In this document: piece after piece, positions 28,186 through 37,750 of the stretch
Numbering within the stretch: position 1 is the first letter of the stretch
Layout of the letters: every line of letters starts with the position of its first letter
Assembly (NCBI GenBank): GCA_016713885.1
Contig: JADJOF010000005.1
Span: 186,001-250,000, forward strand
DNA: 64,000 nt
Direction of reading: 5' to 3'
Source of the DNA: Bdellovibrionales bacterium
GTDB lineage: Bacteria > Bdellovibrionota > Bdellovibrionia > Bdellovibrionales > JAMPXM01
The notes under the pieces: generated by a model
The model's input: the letters and a program-made list of their open reading frames with translations, nothing else
Databases searched by the model: none
What the model was told of the DNA's origin: nothing
Translations under genes and position numbers: made by a program

Positions 28186-31100
28186 ATGGGTCAGGCAGCA
28201 AAGAAGCTAAAAAAAGTAGAAGCCTCAAAAGAACAGCCACAACTTGAGCTGGTTGCCACAAACAGCCACAATCCGTTTTGGCAGAGTTCCCTCTTCAACG
28301 AGGTGTATCTACAAAACGATGTCCCGGTGAAATACAAAGAGCTGTGGGAAACCGATGAAGCCGGACCGTTTTATGAGTTTTGCAACTCGTTCAGGAACCT
28401 TTGTGAAGAACTAAAAGACGCGGATCTTGAGTCTTGGAGCGAAAGGAATACGATTAATCGCTTTGTAAAACCTGTATTGAAAATGCTTGGGTATCAAGGA
28501 ACCCCAACTCAGGAACCTTGGGCGGAAGATGAGCCCTTCACCGTTCGAGAAGGCGGAGAAAATAAGACCTACAAGCCGGATCTCATCATCGTCGATGATC
28601 CCAAAGAACTGAAATATATCGAACGAAAAAAAGGTGATGAAAAATTGGCGGAGGCTCGGTCAGCAGTCATTGTTCCTATCGAAGTAAAATATTGGGGACG
28701 TATTGAAGATGCAGGTGGGGAAGAGGACGAAGATATTCGTCGGGCCGACAAACGAGAAGGAACAGATTTTGCCAAATCCCTAGACTTCGATGAACAGTGC
28801 CTGAAGTACATGGAGATCCTGAACAAGGACTATGGCATTCTCACTGATGGAAAAACTTGGCGCTTGTATAGTCTAGATCTTTCGAGAGACAGCTATCGGA
28901 GAAACTTCCAGTTTAACCTCGGCCACTTAATGAAGCACGTGAATGCTGGCTTGGACAGAGATGATCGCGATTACAAAACGTTTCTCGAAAACGCAAAATA
29001 CTTCTTTCATCTATTCGGTAAACAGTCTCTCTGGTCGCAAAATGAAGAGCGGAGATTTGTTGACGGCTTACTTGAATACAGCAAAAAGTATGTAACTAAA
29101 ATCGAAGAAGATCTAAAAATTCGCTTTGTTAAGGCAATGTCTCATGCATGCAACGGCTTTCTGAGGTCTGCTGAGTCAGCGCGCGAGTCGGCCAGCTTAA
29201 CAGTCATTCGCAATGTCTCCGAGAGTCACCTATTCAACGTATTCTTCATCAAGCATTGTGAGTCTAGAAACATTTTGCCGATTAAGCAGTCTCCCGAATA
29301 CAGAAAGATTTCACTCTCGAACACCATTGATAAACTCGAACACTATAGTCCGGAAAAGGAAGAAGACGGCCTCAACTTACCTTCGCTCAAAAGAATGTTT
29401 TCGAAGGATTTCACTTTTGTCGAAACGGGCACTGAAATCTATGATCGTCTTCTGAAATTGACGCAGATAGTACAAGACGGCTCAAAAGGAGCACATGAGG
29501 GATTCGAGGTAAAAGGGTTCAAAGAAAGTGTGTTTTCGAAAGAAGAGTGTGCATTCGCAAAACGCCACAAACTAAACAATAGTGAAATGGCCCGCATCCT
29601 TTTTGAACTCGGCTATTGCGAGTCAGATGTAGTTGGTCGCAAGTACCAGCAGATTCCGTACAATTTCTTCTCGCCCCGACAGCTCGGATCAATCTACGAG
29701 AGCTTTCTGGAATTTAGGATCGATAAGGCTGAAACGGATCTCGCCTTCATCAAGGGGCAATGGCAGCCGGCGAACCTCAAGAGTGATAAGATCAAGTCTC
29801 TGGATGTACCGAAAGTCAAAAAAGGACATCTTTTCTTCTCGCCTGACAATGCAGATCGTAAGGCGACAGGTACTTACTATACGCCGGATGAAATCGTCCA
29901 GTTTGTCGTTACATCGACATTGGAACCGATTGTCCGAGGCAAGACTGCAAAGCAGATTCTCACCACCAAGGTCATTGATCCCGCCATGGGATCGGGACAC
30001 TTCTTGAGCGGGGCTTTGAATTACATGTCGAAGGCGTACATCGCCGCGCTCGACAGAGAATCGAACGACGATCTACGGATTGATCTCGTCGATGCAAAAC
30101 AGGAGGTCCTCCGCTCTTGTATTTTTGGCGTAGATTTGAATCCTCGCGCGGTAAAGTTAGCCAAGATGAGCCTCTGGCTAGAAAGCGCGAAATCAAACAG
30201 AATTCTTGAACCTCTGGATGACCAACTTAAATCTGGCGACTCGTTGGTAGATGATCTTGAGCAATACGAATTCAACTTCAAATGGAAGAAGGAATTTTCC
30301 GGAATTTCTTTCGATGCTGTGGTCGGAAATCCACCTTGGATTTCAATTCTTGGAAAGTTCAAAGTAAAATCTATCGAATTGAAATATGCCACGCACCTAA
30401 TCGAAAAGTACGAATTAGACACAAACCGCCCTAACGTCTACGAGGCATTTGTACGAAAGTCTCTGGAATTAATTTCACTTACTCCGAATGCTCGATATGG
30501 TGTCGTTCTTCCTGAGGGGTTAGGGATAAATAAGCAATTCCTACCCCTTCGCAAATTGATACTTGAAAAGTTTGATCTTGAAATTGTGGCTTACGGTTTT
30601 GACTTTCCCGGAGTGATAATGGATACAGGCGTTTTCGTAGTTGCCAACTCCAACAGCCGAAAGTCATTTCGCGGTGGAATCTACCCAAGTTTTGACCAGG
30701 AGGTTAGCTTCGACGTCGTTCGCAAAGACGTACTTCTGACTTTTAACGTCGATCGAAATGACTCGGCGGCAACCTTCAATTGCGAAACTGTTCCTCTCGG
30801 AGAGGGAGGGATTTGCAACTCCTTTACGGGATTTATCGCGGCTAAAGGCGCACTTAAAGAATCGAAGGAGTCCGGCCTGACGGCTGTCATTAAAGGTCGA
30901 GACATTCACCCATTTGCCAAAGTGTCACAGCATTACGTGAAGTTGGCCAAATCCAGCATGATTGGAGGCACACAGGATCTGTCGATTTTGACCTCAAAGC
31001 CTAAGGTTCTGCTTCGTAAAACTGGCAAGGAGCTCATTGCTTACCTCGATAGAAAAGGAACTCCCATTGAGCAGTCACTCTATGGTCTTTATGAATTTGG

Positions 31101-31383
31101 TGATTTGAATCCAGAATTACTCGTGCTCTACTTCAATAGCTCCGCAGCGACTAACTACTATATGAGCAAACTGGTTACGAATCGAACAGCAACTCCTCAT
31201 CTCAAGAAGATGCACTTAGATCAGTTTCCGATTCCGAAAAAGGCGCTTCTTGAGAATAAAAGAGAGCTAATGGCCCTCTACGAAAAGATTGAAGAAAAGG
31301 GCTTTACGTCAGACCTAAAGAAAAAACTTGATACTTTGATTGATTCGATCGTTAGCAAGAAGTCGAACTCGCGAGCTGCCTAA
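28186..31383 (+). CDS. type IIG restriction-modification enzyme (Eco57I-like)
   Basis: 1065 residues. The N-terminal nuclease region has a PD-(D/E)xK pattern (KPDLII ~129, PIEVKYW ~165). Methyltransferase motif X is TGTYYTPDEIVQF; motif I is DPAMGSGHF (~597); motif IV is NPPW (~715), typical of N6-adenine methylation. The last ~250 residues contain TaqI-like target-recognition segments (HLKKMHLDQFPIPK). Such enzymes cut and methylate DNA from one chain and need no separate subunits. Cotranscribed with the cold-shock gene; convergent with the ASCH gene, with a 32-bp overlap. Confidence 0.88.
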   Translation: MGQAAKKLKKVEASKEQPQLELVATNSHNPFWQSSLFNEVYLQNDVPVKYKELWETDEAGPFYEFCNSFRNLCEELKDADLESWSERNTINRFVKPVLKMLGYQGTPTQEPWAEDEPFTVREGGENKTYKPDLIIVDDPKELKYIERKKGDEKLAEARSAVIVPIEVKYWGRIEDAGGEEDEDIRRADKREGTDFAKSLDFDEQCLKYMEILNKDYGILTDGKTWRLYSLDLSRDSYRRNFQFNLGHLMKHVNAGLDRDDRDYKTFLENAKYFFHLFGKQSLWSQNEERRFVDGLLEYSKKYVTKIEEDLKIRFVKAMSHACNGFLRSAESARESASLTVIRNVSESHLFNVFFIKHCESRNILPIKQSPEYRKISLSNTIDKLEHYSPEKEEDGLNLPSLKRMFSKDFTFVETGTEIYDRLLKLTQIVQDGSKGAHEGFEVKGFKESVFSKEECAFAKRHKLNNSEMARILFELGYCESDVVGRKYQQIPYNFFSPRQLGSIYESFLEFRIDKAETDLAFIKGQWQPANLKSDKIKSLDVPKVKKGHLFFSPDNADRKATGTYYTPDEIVQFVVTSTLEPIVRGKTAKQILTTKVIDPAMGSGHFLSGALNYMSKAYIAALDRESNDDLRIDLVDAKQEVLRSCIFGVDLNPRAVKLAKMSLWLESAKSNRILEPLDDQLKSGDSLVDDLEQYEFNFKWKKEFSGISFDAVVGNPPWISILGKFKVKSIELKYATHLIEKYELDTNRPNVYEAFVRKSLELISLTPNARYGVVLPEGLGINKQFLPLRKLILEKFDLEIVAYGFDFPGVIMDTGVFVVANSNSRKSFRGGIYPSFDQEVSFDVVRKDVLLTFNVDRNDSAATFNCETVPLGEGGICNSFTGFIAAKGALKESKESGLTAVIKGRDIHPFAKVSQHYVKLAKSSMIGGTQDLSILTSKPKVLLRKTGKELIAYLDRKGTPIEQSLYGLYEFGDLNPELLVLYFNSSAATNYYMSKLVTNRTATPHLKKMHLDQFPIPKKALLENKRELMALYEKIEEKGFTSDLKKKLDTLIDSIVSKKSNSRAA

Positions 31384-31789
31384 TCAAGGACTTGCTTAAA
31401 CAAATATTCAGCGTGAACTTGATACCCTTTTTTTTCGGTGCGGCAATCGGGTGGCTCCATAGCGTAGTGCTGAGAATGGGCCATCCCCATTTGCCTTTAG
31501 TGGAGCTCCACTTCCAGGGTGAATCGGGGCTCACTCGATGCCTCTTCTCGTCTCGATAAAATTCTGCTTTTGTTTTGTACTTGAAGCTCTCTCCAAATAT
31601 CACGAGGCCCACGATTCTTGCTTGGAAATCACCGATGGAGCCAGGCGTTTCAATAATCGCAAGCTGCCTCCCGATATATTTCTGCGGGATAGGATAAGTC
31701 CTAGTTTCGACTGTCTTTGTCCCATCTAGAATCCATCTAGAAATAGGAAACTGTATATTAATTCCGGTGTAGGTTTGTTCGCTTTTCAC
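31352..31789 (-). CDS. ASCH-domain protein
   Basis: 145 residues. ASCH-superfamily pattern at the N-terminus (INIQFPISRWILDGTKTVETR, GRQLAIIETPG), where the Trp and the TKTVETR strand line the putative RNA-binding cleft. ASCH folds resemble PUA domains and are thought to bind RNA or modified bases. ATGA overlap with the radical-SAM gene upstream indicates coupling. Confidence 0.75.
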   Translation of the reverse strand: MKSEQTYTGINIQFPISRWILDGTKTVETRTYPIPQKYIGRQLAIIETPGSIGDFQARIVGLVIFGESFKYKTKAEFYRDEKRHRVSPDSPWKWSSTKGKWGWPILSTTLWSHPIAAPKKKGIKFTLNICLSKSLIRQLASSTSC

Positions 31790-33222
31790 ACCAATGGCTC
31801 CTGACTCTGCTGCAAGAGGTCAGAGATCACTGATTTTTGCTTTTCCATTTGTTGAAGCGGAGACTTTTCTTCGAGTGCTACATGCAGGCGATTTGGATCG
31901 ACTGGCGTCGCGGTTCTGTTGCTTCCAAACTTCAGCCGTTCGGAGAACGGAACCTCTCTAGTGTCCGTTTTGAATGAGGGGACATGACCCTTGATGTTGC
32001 AACAATCTTTCTTATTTGACCAAAGATCTTGATGCTCCCAAAATTGTCCTTCCCCGTTGCCGATATAGCATACCGTGAATTCCATCGCTCTCTTTGTCGT
32101 CCGTTCCTTTACTTGCTCATAATAGTAACGAATTTCCTTCTCACTGAAATGAAAGTCGCGTTTGGACTTCATCACCTCCACACGATTGAAGAATGGGCGT
32201 AAGTCGAAGCCCGTTGCTTTTTGAATGTTATTAAGAGCGAAGGAGCTGAACCTACCAAATCCGGCAATAATCGCGGGACAGCCTGAGTCAGCGATCTCAT
32301 CCACCATCTCAAATGAACTGTACTCAAATTTCGGAATCTTACCGACCCACTTGAAGTTGGGATCAGTGAAATAGCCGTCTGGGTAAATTGGGAACATCGG
32401 ATTGATCCGAACCGCCGTCCAAAAGCCCGAATCACTAAGCTTCGTGATGGCCGCAAGCCTGCGCTTTGCTGAAGGAGCGCCCGGCTCAATTTGTCGATTC
32501 AGCATGTCGTTGGTTGAAGCTATGCTAAACTGAACGGAACAAAGATCCTTCCTAAGTAAGGCCATGTAATCATCACGGGCAACTAAATCAGACCGCGTGA
32601 TGATTGTGTACGGATACTTATAGAAGTTCAGGATCTTGAGAAATTCTTGTGTGACCTTGTACTTGGTATCCATCCACATGAAGGAATCGCTCATGCAGCC
32701 AACTCGCAAAGGGATATTCCGCTCCATAATGGACCGCCATTTTGAGGGCTTTTGCGTTTCGAAAACAGTATAAAAGATTTTCCGTATCTCGTTCAGATCT
32801 ACCGGAACTGGGATGGGATTGTTCCAATATCCGTGAACCGTAAGTTCAGCCTTCGCATAACAATAGGTGCAGTTATGTGAACATCCGCGGCCATAAGTAT
32901 CTATCTCGAAAGAATATAAGCACTGCTGGCAGCTCGCGTGCGAATTGACAAGCTTGATCGGATTGCTTTTTACGATCCCTCCTCGAATCGGCTTTTCTTT
33001 ATATCGAAGTTCCAGATCTCGATAGACGGTGTAGTCGAACGAGCAGGGATACTTTGATAGACGATCTAATTTTGCGGCTCCCGCAAGAAGCTCGTCGTAA
33101 ACTGGAGTGGGAGGAAGAACGCCCCTTTTTTGCGGCTCCTCGCTCTCTCGGATCGCATTGAGTGGAAACGGGATGATCTTGTTTTCCAGACTCGGTATGT
33201 TTTCACGGAATTGGTCTGACAT
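31786..33222 (-). CDS. radical SAM protein (SPL-like)
   Basis: 478 residues from ATG 33222 (AAAGGA upstream). The radical SAM cluster motif is CSHNCTYCYAK near residue 107, followed by an SPL-like TIM-barrel pattern (LRVGCMSDSFMWMD, TIITRSDL, VQFSIAST). Further cysteines lie near the C-terminus (KDCCNIKG). It resembles spore-photoproduct-lyase-type radical SAM proteins, which act on nucleic acids, but its substrate is unknown. It sits between an RHH gene and an ASCH gene in one leftward operon. Confidence 0.8.
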   Translation of the reverse strand: MSDQFRENIPSLENKIIPFPLNAIRESEEPQKRGVLPPTPVYDELLAGAAKLDRLSKYPCSFDYTVYRDLELRYKEKPIRGGIVKSNPIKLVNSHASCQQCLYSFEIDTYGRGCSHNCTYCYAKAELTVHGYWNNPIPVPVDLNEIRKIFYTVFETQKPSKWRSIMERNIPLRVGCMSDSFMWMDTKYKVTQEFLKILNFYKYPYTIITRSDLVARDDYMALLRKDLCSVQFSIASTNDMLNRQIEPGAPSAKRRLAAITKLSDSGFWTAVRINPMFPIYPDGYFTDPNFKWVGKIPKFEYSSFEMVDEIADSGCPAIIAGFGRFSSFALNNIQKATGFDLRPFFNRVEVMKSKRDFHFSEKEIRYYYEQVKERTTKRAMEFTVCYIGNGEGQFWEHQDLWSNKKDCCNIKGHVPSFKTDTREVPFSERLKFGSNRTATPVDPNRLHVALEEKSPLQQMEKQKSVISDLLQQSQEPLV

Positions 33223-33403
33223 CTCGGTGTTCCTTTCGCGAGGGCTTGCCAACAGGTGTGAGGCTGATCCGCGGATTCTTGATGAAGTCCAAAATGGCGA
33301 CTTTCGCCAAGGTTGAGAAATCCAGCAGTGAGTTTTTGCGAAGGAATTCCTCGATCAGGCTTTCTTCGTACTCAGAGAATCGAACGCCGCGCACTTTACC
33401 CAT
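33203..33403 (-). CDS. ribbon-helix-helix-like small regulator
   Basis: 66 residues from ATG 33403. The N-terminal strand RGVRFSEYEESLIEEFL and the following helix (FSTLAKVAILDFI) fit an Arc/MetJ-type ribbon-helix-helix. Its end overlaps the radical-SAM start by 20 bp. It probably represses the divergent promoter region at 33444-33560. Confidence 0.6.
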   Translation of the reverse strand: MGKVRGVRFSEYEESLIEEFLRKNSLLDFSTLAKVAILDFIKNPRISLTPVGKPSRKEHRDVRPIP

Positions 33404-33443
33404 ATCAGTTTCTCGCAATGGTTGGCGGAGGTCGTACAATTGG

Positions 33444-33506
33444 GTTCAACAATGTTCAACAGAAACATGCCTGTTTGACGTGCATTTCGCATGGCGTAAT
33501 GCGTCA
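33444..33506. promoter_or_regulatory. repeats in the divergent promoter region
   Basis: Two direct copies of GTTCAAC (33444-33450 and 33454-33460) lie exactly 10 bp apart. An imperfect palindrome follows: TGACG and GCATT at 33476-33486 against AATGC and GTCA at 33498-33506. The placement between the RHH gene and the Z1 gene fits an operator for the RHH protein. Seen directly; function inferred. Confidence 0.45.
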
Positions 33507-33560
33507 TGGGTAAAGTTTGCATACAGTTTAACAACCCGGTCGGCATCACGGAAGGCACTT

Positions 33561-36195
33561 ATGAGCGATGAGCGCAGACAATACCTGATGGATTCGATTC
33601 AGGATCACCTTGCTTTGGGTCGGCCCTTGAGTGACATCACCCGTCGACTTAGAGCCGTCGCTTCCGACGAAGAGATTGAGGCGGCTATGGAGGCTTTCAA
33701 AGCCCAGAGCGCCGCGATCCGGGCCGCCAAAACGGTCAACACGCTTGTTGACGATCAGGAATATGAAAGTTGGTACAAATGGCCGTCGGACGATCCGCAG
33801 TCACACTGGCAGCTTTTGACAGAAGTTTTAAGGAATAAGAAAACAAGGCCCTGGTCGGACGAGATGGTTCGCAGTCTCGATCACTCGTCATCGACCGTTG
33901 TAGCACACCTTGCTCCTCCAAAATCGCAGGTTCCCCGCGCTGTGAAGGGCTTGGTCCTAGGCTACGTTCAGAGTGGAAAAACAGCGAACTTTTCGGCAGT
34001 GATATCCAAAGCCGTTGATGAGGGCTACAGGCTCGTCGTCGTCCTCGCGGGGATGCACAATATATTGAGACTTCAAACTCAAGCCCGGTTGCAAGAAGAG
34101 ATCGTTGCCCCGAAGGAATCCGCCTGCACAACACTGACAAAAGTAGATGAGAAGGGCGACTTTCAGAAAAAACAATTCGTGACCGCGAACCGTGCCCTTG
34201 GTGGAAGCGATGGCTTCACGCTCGTTGTGCTCAAGAAAAACTCGGCGGTGCTTCGAAACTTCAACGCATGGTTGAGTGAGGCATCCGAAGAAACCCTCAA
34301 GCGATGCCCTGCCCTAGTTATTGATGACGAGTCAGACCAAGCCAGCGTGAACACCAATCGCCCCGAGGACGATCCGACCGCGATTAATGATCATGTTCGT
34401 AGCATCATCAAACGGTTCCCGGTCATCAGTTATGTCGGCTACACCGCGACTCCGTTTGCGAACGTACTCATTGATGCTTCTGTTGAGGACGACTTGTTTC
34501 CGAAAGATTTCTTGGTCAGTCTTGAAAAGCCGCTCGGATATGTCGGCACGGAAGAATTGTTTGGCCGAGACGCGATTGAGCCACGAGGCTCGCTGACGGG
34601 TCTTCCTGTGATCCGAACGATTCCTGATAACGAAGCGGCTCGCCTTTCTGAAAAAAATGGCGAAGGGCGCGGCCTCAGAAGATCCGCTCCTGCCGTCGAT
34701 GCAGGAAGCCTTTGACGCGTTTATCGTTGGATGTTCCGCGCGACTAGCGCGGAACCAGTGGAAACAGCACATGACCATGCTGATGCACACCTCCCATTTG
34801 GTTGCGCAACACATGGTCTTGAAAGACGCGTTTGACGAATACGTTTTGAATTTGAAGTTGGATCGGAAAGAAGAGTCCCCGGAATTGATGGGGCGCCTTC
34901 AGGCGATCTGGGAGAAGGACTTTCTTCCTGTGTCGTCTTCAAAAGCTTTCAGCGCGGCGGTTGCTCCGCCATTTTCGACTGTTTGGAAGAATTCGGAGAA
35001 ATTCATCGAACGACTCGAAGTCGTCATGGAAAACCATGCGTCCGAGGAACGTCTGACTTATGATCGGCCAGATCCCTTTTGGGGAATTGTCATTGGCGGC
35101 AATACGTTGTCGCGGGGGCTAACTCTTGAGGGGCTGACCACCAGCTACTTCGTGCGCGGGTCCAAAGGATACGACACCCTTTTGCAAATGGGCCGCTGGT
35201 TCGGTTACCGCCCGGACTACGTTGATCTGACACGCATCTACGTTTCCGACGATCTTCAGTCCAAGTTCTACCACCTAGCGACGGTTGAGCAGGAGGTCCG
35301 CGACGAGATCAAGACGATGGCGGCAAACCGCGAGCGTCCTAAAGACGTTGGCCTACGCATCCGAACTCATCCATCCATGACGGTAACATCGAACCTCAAG
35401 ATGAGGAACGCACAGTCGAGTTCTCTGACTTATTCGGCATCCAAGATTCAGGCCCTTTACATGAGCCTGAAGGACGAAGCACTTTTGCGCTCGAATTCCC
35501 AAGCCGTTATTCAGTTGCTCGACGGGATAGAAAAATATCACGGTAAACCCAGTCCGCCCGGATTTGAAGATTTGTCCTCGTGCCTACTCTATCGTGATGT
35601 CAGCGCCGAACTCATTTTGCAGTTCATCGAGAGATATAGTTTCAGCGCAGCGAATATCCGGTTCACGGCAAAAATGATCGCCGAATACATTCATGACCTG
35701 ACGCGAGCGGGAGAACTCACAAAATGGTCAGTCGCGGTCATGTCGCCCAAAACGGGAATTCCGCTTGATCTAGGAAACGAAAGAACAGTCTTCAAGGTGG
35801 ATCGTTCGATTATGAAGCGAACCAAGTCCGAACGTGATCCATCTGCTGACCATATCAAGGTCATCACCGCGCCAAGGGATGAAATGATTGACCTCAAAGA
35901 TCAAATTTTGAATGGTGATGCCCGGACAACGGAAGAGATTTTCAAAAGTGAGCCGGAGCTGACAGAGGTCTATTTCCGGCAGAATGTACGCCCACGAGAT
36001 CGCGGATTGGTTTTGCTCTACGCACTTAACCCGAATCTCCAGATGACTGACGCCGAGTTTAAGTCACTGCGGGAGTCGCCATCGCAAACAATGCCAGTGA
36101 GAGCTGTAGGCGACGCCTTTGCGGTGTCGTTCGTCTTTCCGCGAACACAGCATTCGCAGAGCACATATCGCTATGTTGTGAACGGTACAGTGTGA
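33561..36195 (+). pseudogene. Z1-domain ATPase, frame broken at a 7-A run
   Basis: Two frames overlap at 34651-34657, a run of seven A. With six A the reading continues RLSEKMAKGAASED, and the whole protein is ~877 residues. A P-loop at GYVQSGKT (~133) and the following strands (VVVLAGMHNILRLQTQ; ALVIDDESDQ; FPVISYVGYTATPFANVL) match the Z1-domain ATPase family; the second frame has a helicase-like C-terminal core (VIGGNTLSRGLTLEGL, QMGRWFGYRPDY). Z1 proteins are found next to DNA-modification and nuclease genes and are presumed anti-phage. Translationally coupled to 36192 (GTGA). Confidence 0.78.
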
Positions 36196-36770
36196 TGACG
36201 TGCAAGATTTGGCTCAGTCTTTTGGATGTAAGCCCTGCTCTGGCAGTTCGTGTTCTCATTCTTTCGTTAAAGAGGGTTCTGTTTTCGATCTATTGGCTTA
36301 TCGCTTTGGCGGGAAGCAATGGTGCGGTCTTATGGTGGCTGAAGGTGCCTAGCACTGAGCGGAATGACAAACTGGCGAGTGCAGTCGTTGGTGGATTTTT
36401 AGCTCTTCTTTATTTTATTCAAAAGCAGAAGCTTGAGGAGGCGCGGTTTTTTCAGTCGCTTTTTGACGACTTCAATCGGCGCTACAGAGAGATGAATGAG
36501 AGATTGACTGCCATTGGAGACATCATAGTTGCTGGTCCTAAAGAGAATGATGTCATAGATGACTATTTCAACCTCTGTGCGGAAGAATACTTGATGTTCA
36601 GAACGGGGTATATTCCTGTGGCCGTTTGGAGCTATTGGCTGAGTGGAATGAGATACTACATATCAAAGGAAATTTTTCGGAGACGATGGATGACAGAGTC
36701 CAAGTCCAATTCATATTACGGATTTGATTTTGAAGAACAGATGCAAGCATTTGGCATGGAGTCGAAGTGA
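36192..36770 (+). CDS. two-TM membrane protein, unknown
   Basis: 192 residues from a GTG that overlaps the Z1 stop (GTGATG; ATG 36195 is equally possible). Two hydrophobic segments (VLFSIYWLIALAGSNGAVLW; LASAVVGGFLALLYFI) precede a helical cytoplasmic domain (FFQSLFDDFNRRYREMNERL). The next gene starts inside its stop by 4 bp. Small membrane proteins next to cyclase-like genes can be nucleotide-gated effectors (as in Pycsar), but I see no recognisable cNMP-binding domain here. Confidence 0.65.
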   Translation: MMTCKIWLSLLDVSPALAVRVLILSLKRVLFSIYWLIALAGSNGAVLWWLKVPSTERNDKLASAVVGGFLALLYFIQKQKLEEARFFQSLFDDFNRRYREMNERLTAIGDIIVAGPKENDVIDDYFNLCAEEYLMFRTGYIPVAVWSYWLSGMRYYISKEIFRRRWMTESKSNSYYGFDFEEQMQAFGMESK

Positions 36771-37612
36771 CTGGAGGTCATTCCGGAATTGCCTATCAGA
36801 ACCGACTTGTTGCTGTGATTGATGTGATGGGCTTCAGGGAGTTGCTCAAGGGGCCCGGTGTGTCTGCTGCTCTCCAGAAATTTTATGAAGAGACATTCGA
36901 GTTCCTGGAAGCAAAGGGACAAATCTATCATCAAACCGCGAGTGACGAGGCATTTAGAAAACTTTTTGTTAGTGACTCGATTGTTTTATCGGTTTTACTT
37001 AGTGATGATCGCAGGAAAAATATTAAAATAGCGGCCCGTTTTTTTAGCGCCATCTCATTCCTTCAGTATATGCTGGCTGTGAAGTCGAAGGTTTGGACTC
37101 GCGGCGCTGTTTCGGCCGGAAGCCTATATATTAATGAACAAGCAAATATTTTGGTTGGGTCTGCCTTTGTCCAGGCTTTCGAGCTCGAGAAAATCGCTGA
37201 CTATCCTCGAATTATCGTTGACCCTCGTTTGTGCCAAATTTTTGGGTGCACTCCACACAAATTTGTCGAAGAAATTAACTCAGTTGATGGGTATAGCGGC
37301 AAACTTATCTCACCGAATGGTGTTAACCGAATTGCTTTCGGAGCTTTTCGTCATGAGGCCATTCAGATCGACTGGTTTGGTCACGCATTCAACCGTAGAG
37401 AGCGTCTAGATAGTTTCTTTGATGATTTAAAGCAGCGAGCATCGCTGGACCAAAAATTGTTTAAGAAGGCAGGAAGGCTGCTTGAATACCTCAGAGAGTC
37501 TGTTTGTTTGAACACTAAATCAGGGGCAGCAAGTGGTCCGTCGGGGAAAAGAGTGGCAATGATTGACGAGAGGCTCTCTGAGTTTGGCTATTCGACTTCA
37601 GAGATGACCTGA
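36767..37612 (+). CDS. class III nucleotide-cyclase-like protein
   Basis: 281 residues from GTG 36767, overlapping the previous stop. The core resembles class III cyclase homology domains: AVIDVMGFREL (first metal Asp), SDSIVLSVLL (second acidic site) and TRGAVSAGSLYINEQAN with LVGSAFVQAFELE, in the usual order and spacing of a minimal cyclase. It may make a cyclic nucleotide signal or be a degenerate binding version. It ends the operon with the Z1 ATPase and the TM protein. Confidence 0.6.
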   Translation: MTGGHSGIAYQNRLVAVIDVMGFRELLKGPGVSAALQKFYEETFEFLEAKGQIYHQTASDEAFRKLFVSDSIVLSVLLSDDRRKNIKIAARFFSAISFLQYMLAVKSKVWTRGAVSAGSLYINEQANILVGSAFVQAFELEKIADYPRIIVDPRLCQIFGCTPHKFVEEINSVDGYSGKLISPNGVNRIAFGAFRHEAIQIDWFGHAFNRRERLDSFFDDLKQRASLDQKLFKKAGRLLEYLRESVCLNTKSGAASGPSGKRVAMIDERLSEFGYSTSEMT

Positions 37613-37750
37613 TTTCTCAGTATTGTGGCATTGCGGTTACTTGTTCATCGCAGGACCACGGGCCAGGCCGGGCGGTTCGCAATCTGTGATTGAGAAAGAC
37701 GACGTAAGTGCCGATATGACTTCGGGTTATTTTAACTTTCCGGGGGCTGA

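Noticed and set aside
28186..31383. BREX PglX methyltransferase
   Set aside because: An N-terminal PD-(D/E)xK nuclease core is present and no brxC/pglZ/brxL-like genes are nearby, so a type IIG enzyme fits better.
31786..33222. DUF5131/three-Cys-motif partner system
   Set aside because: The radical SAM protein resembles the SPL group and its partner is an ASCH protein, not a TcmP-type protein.
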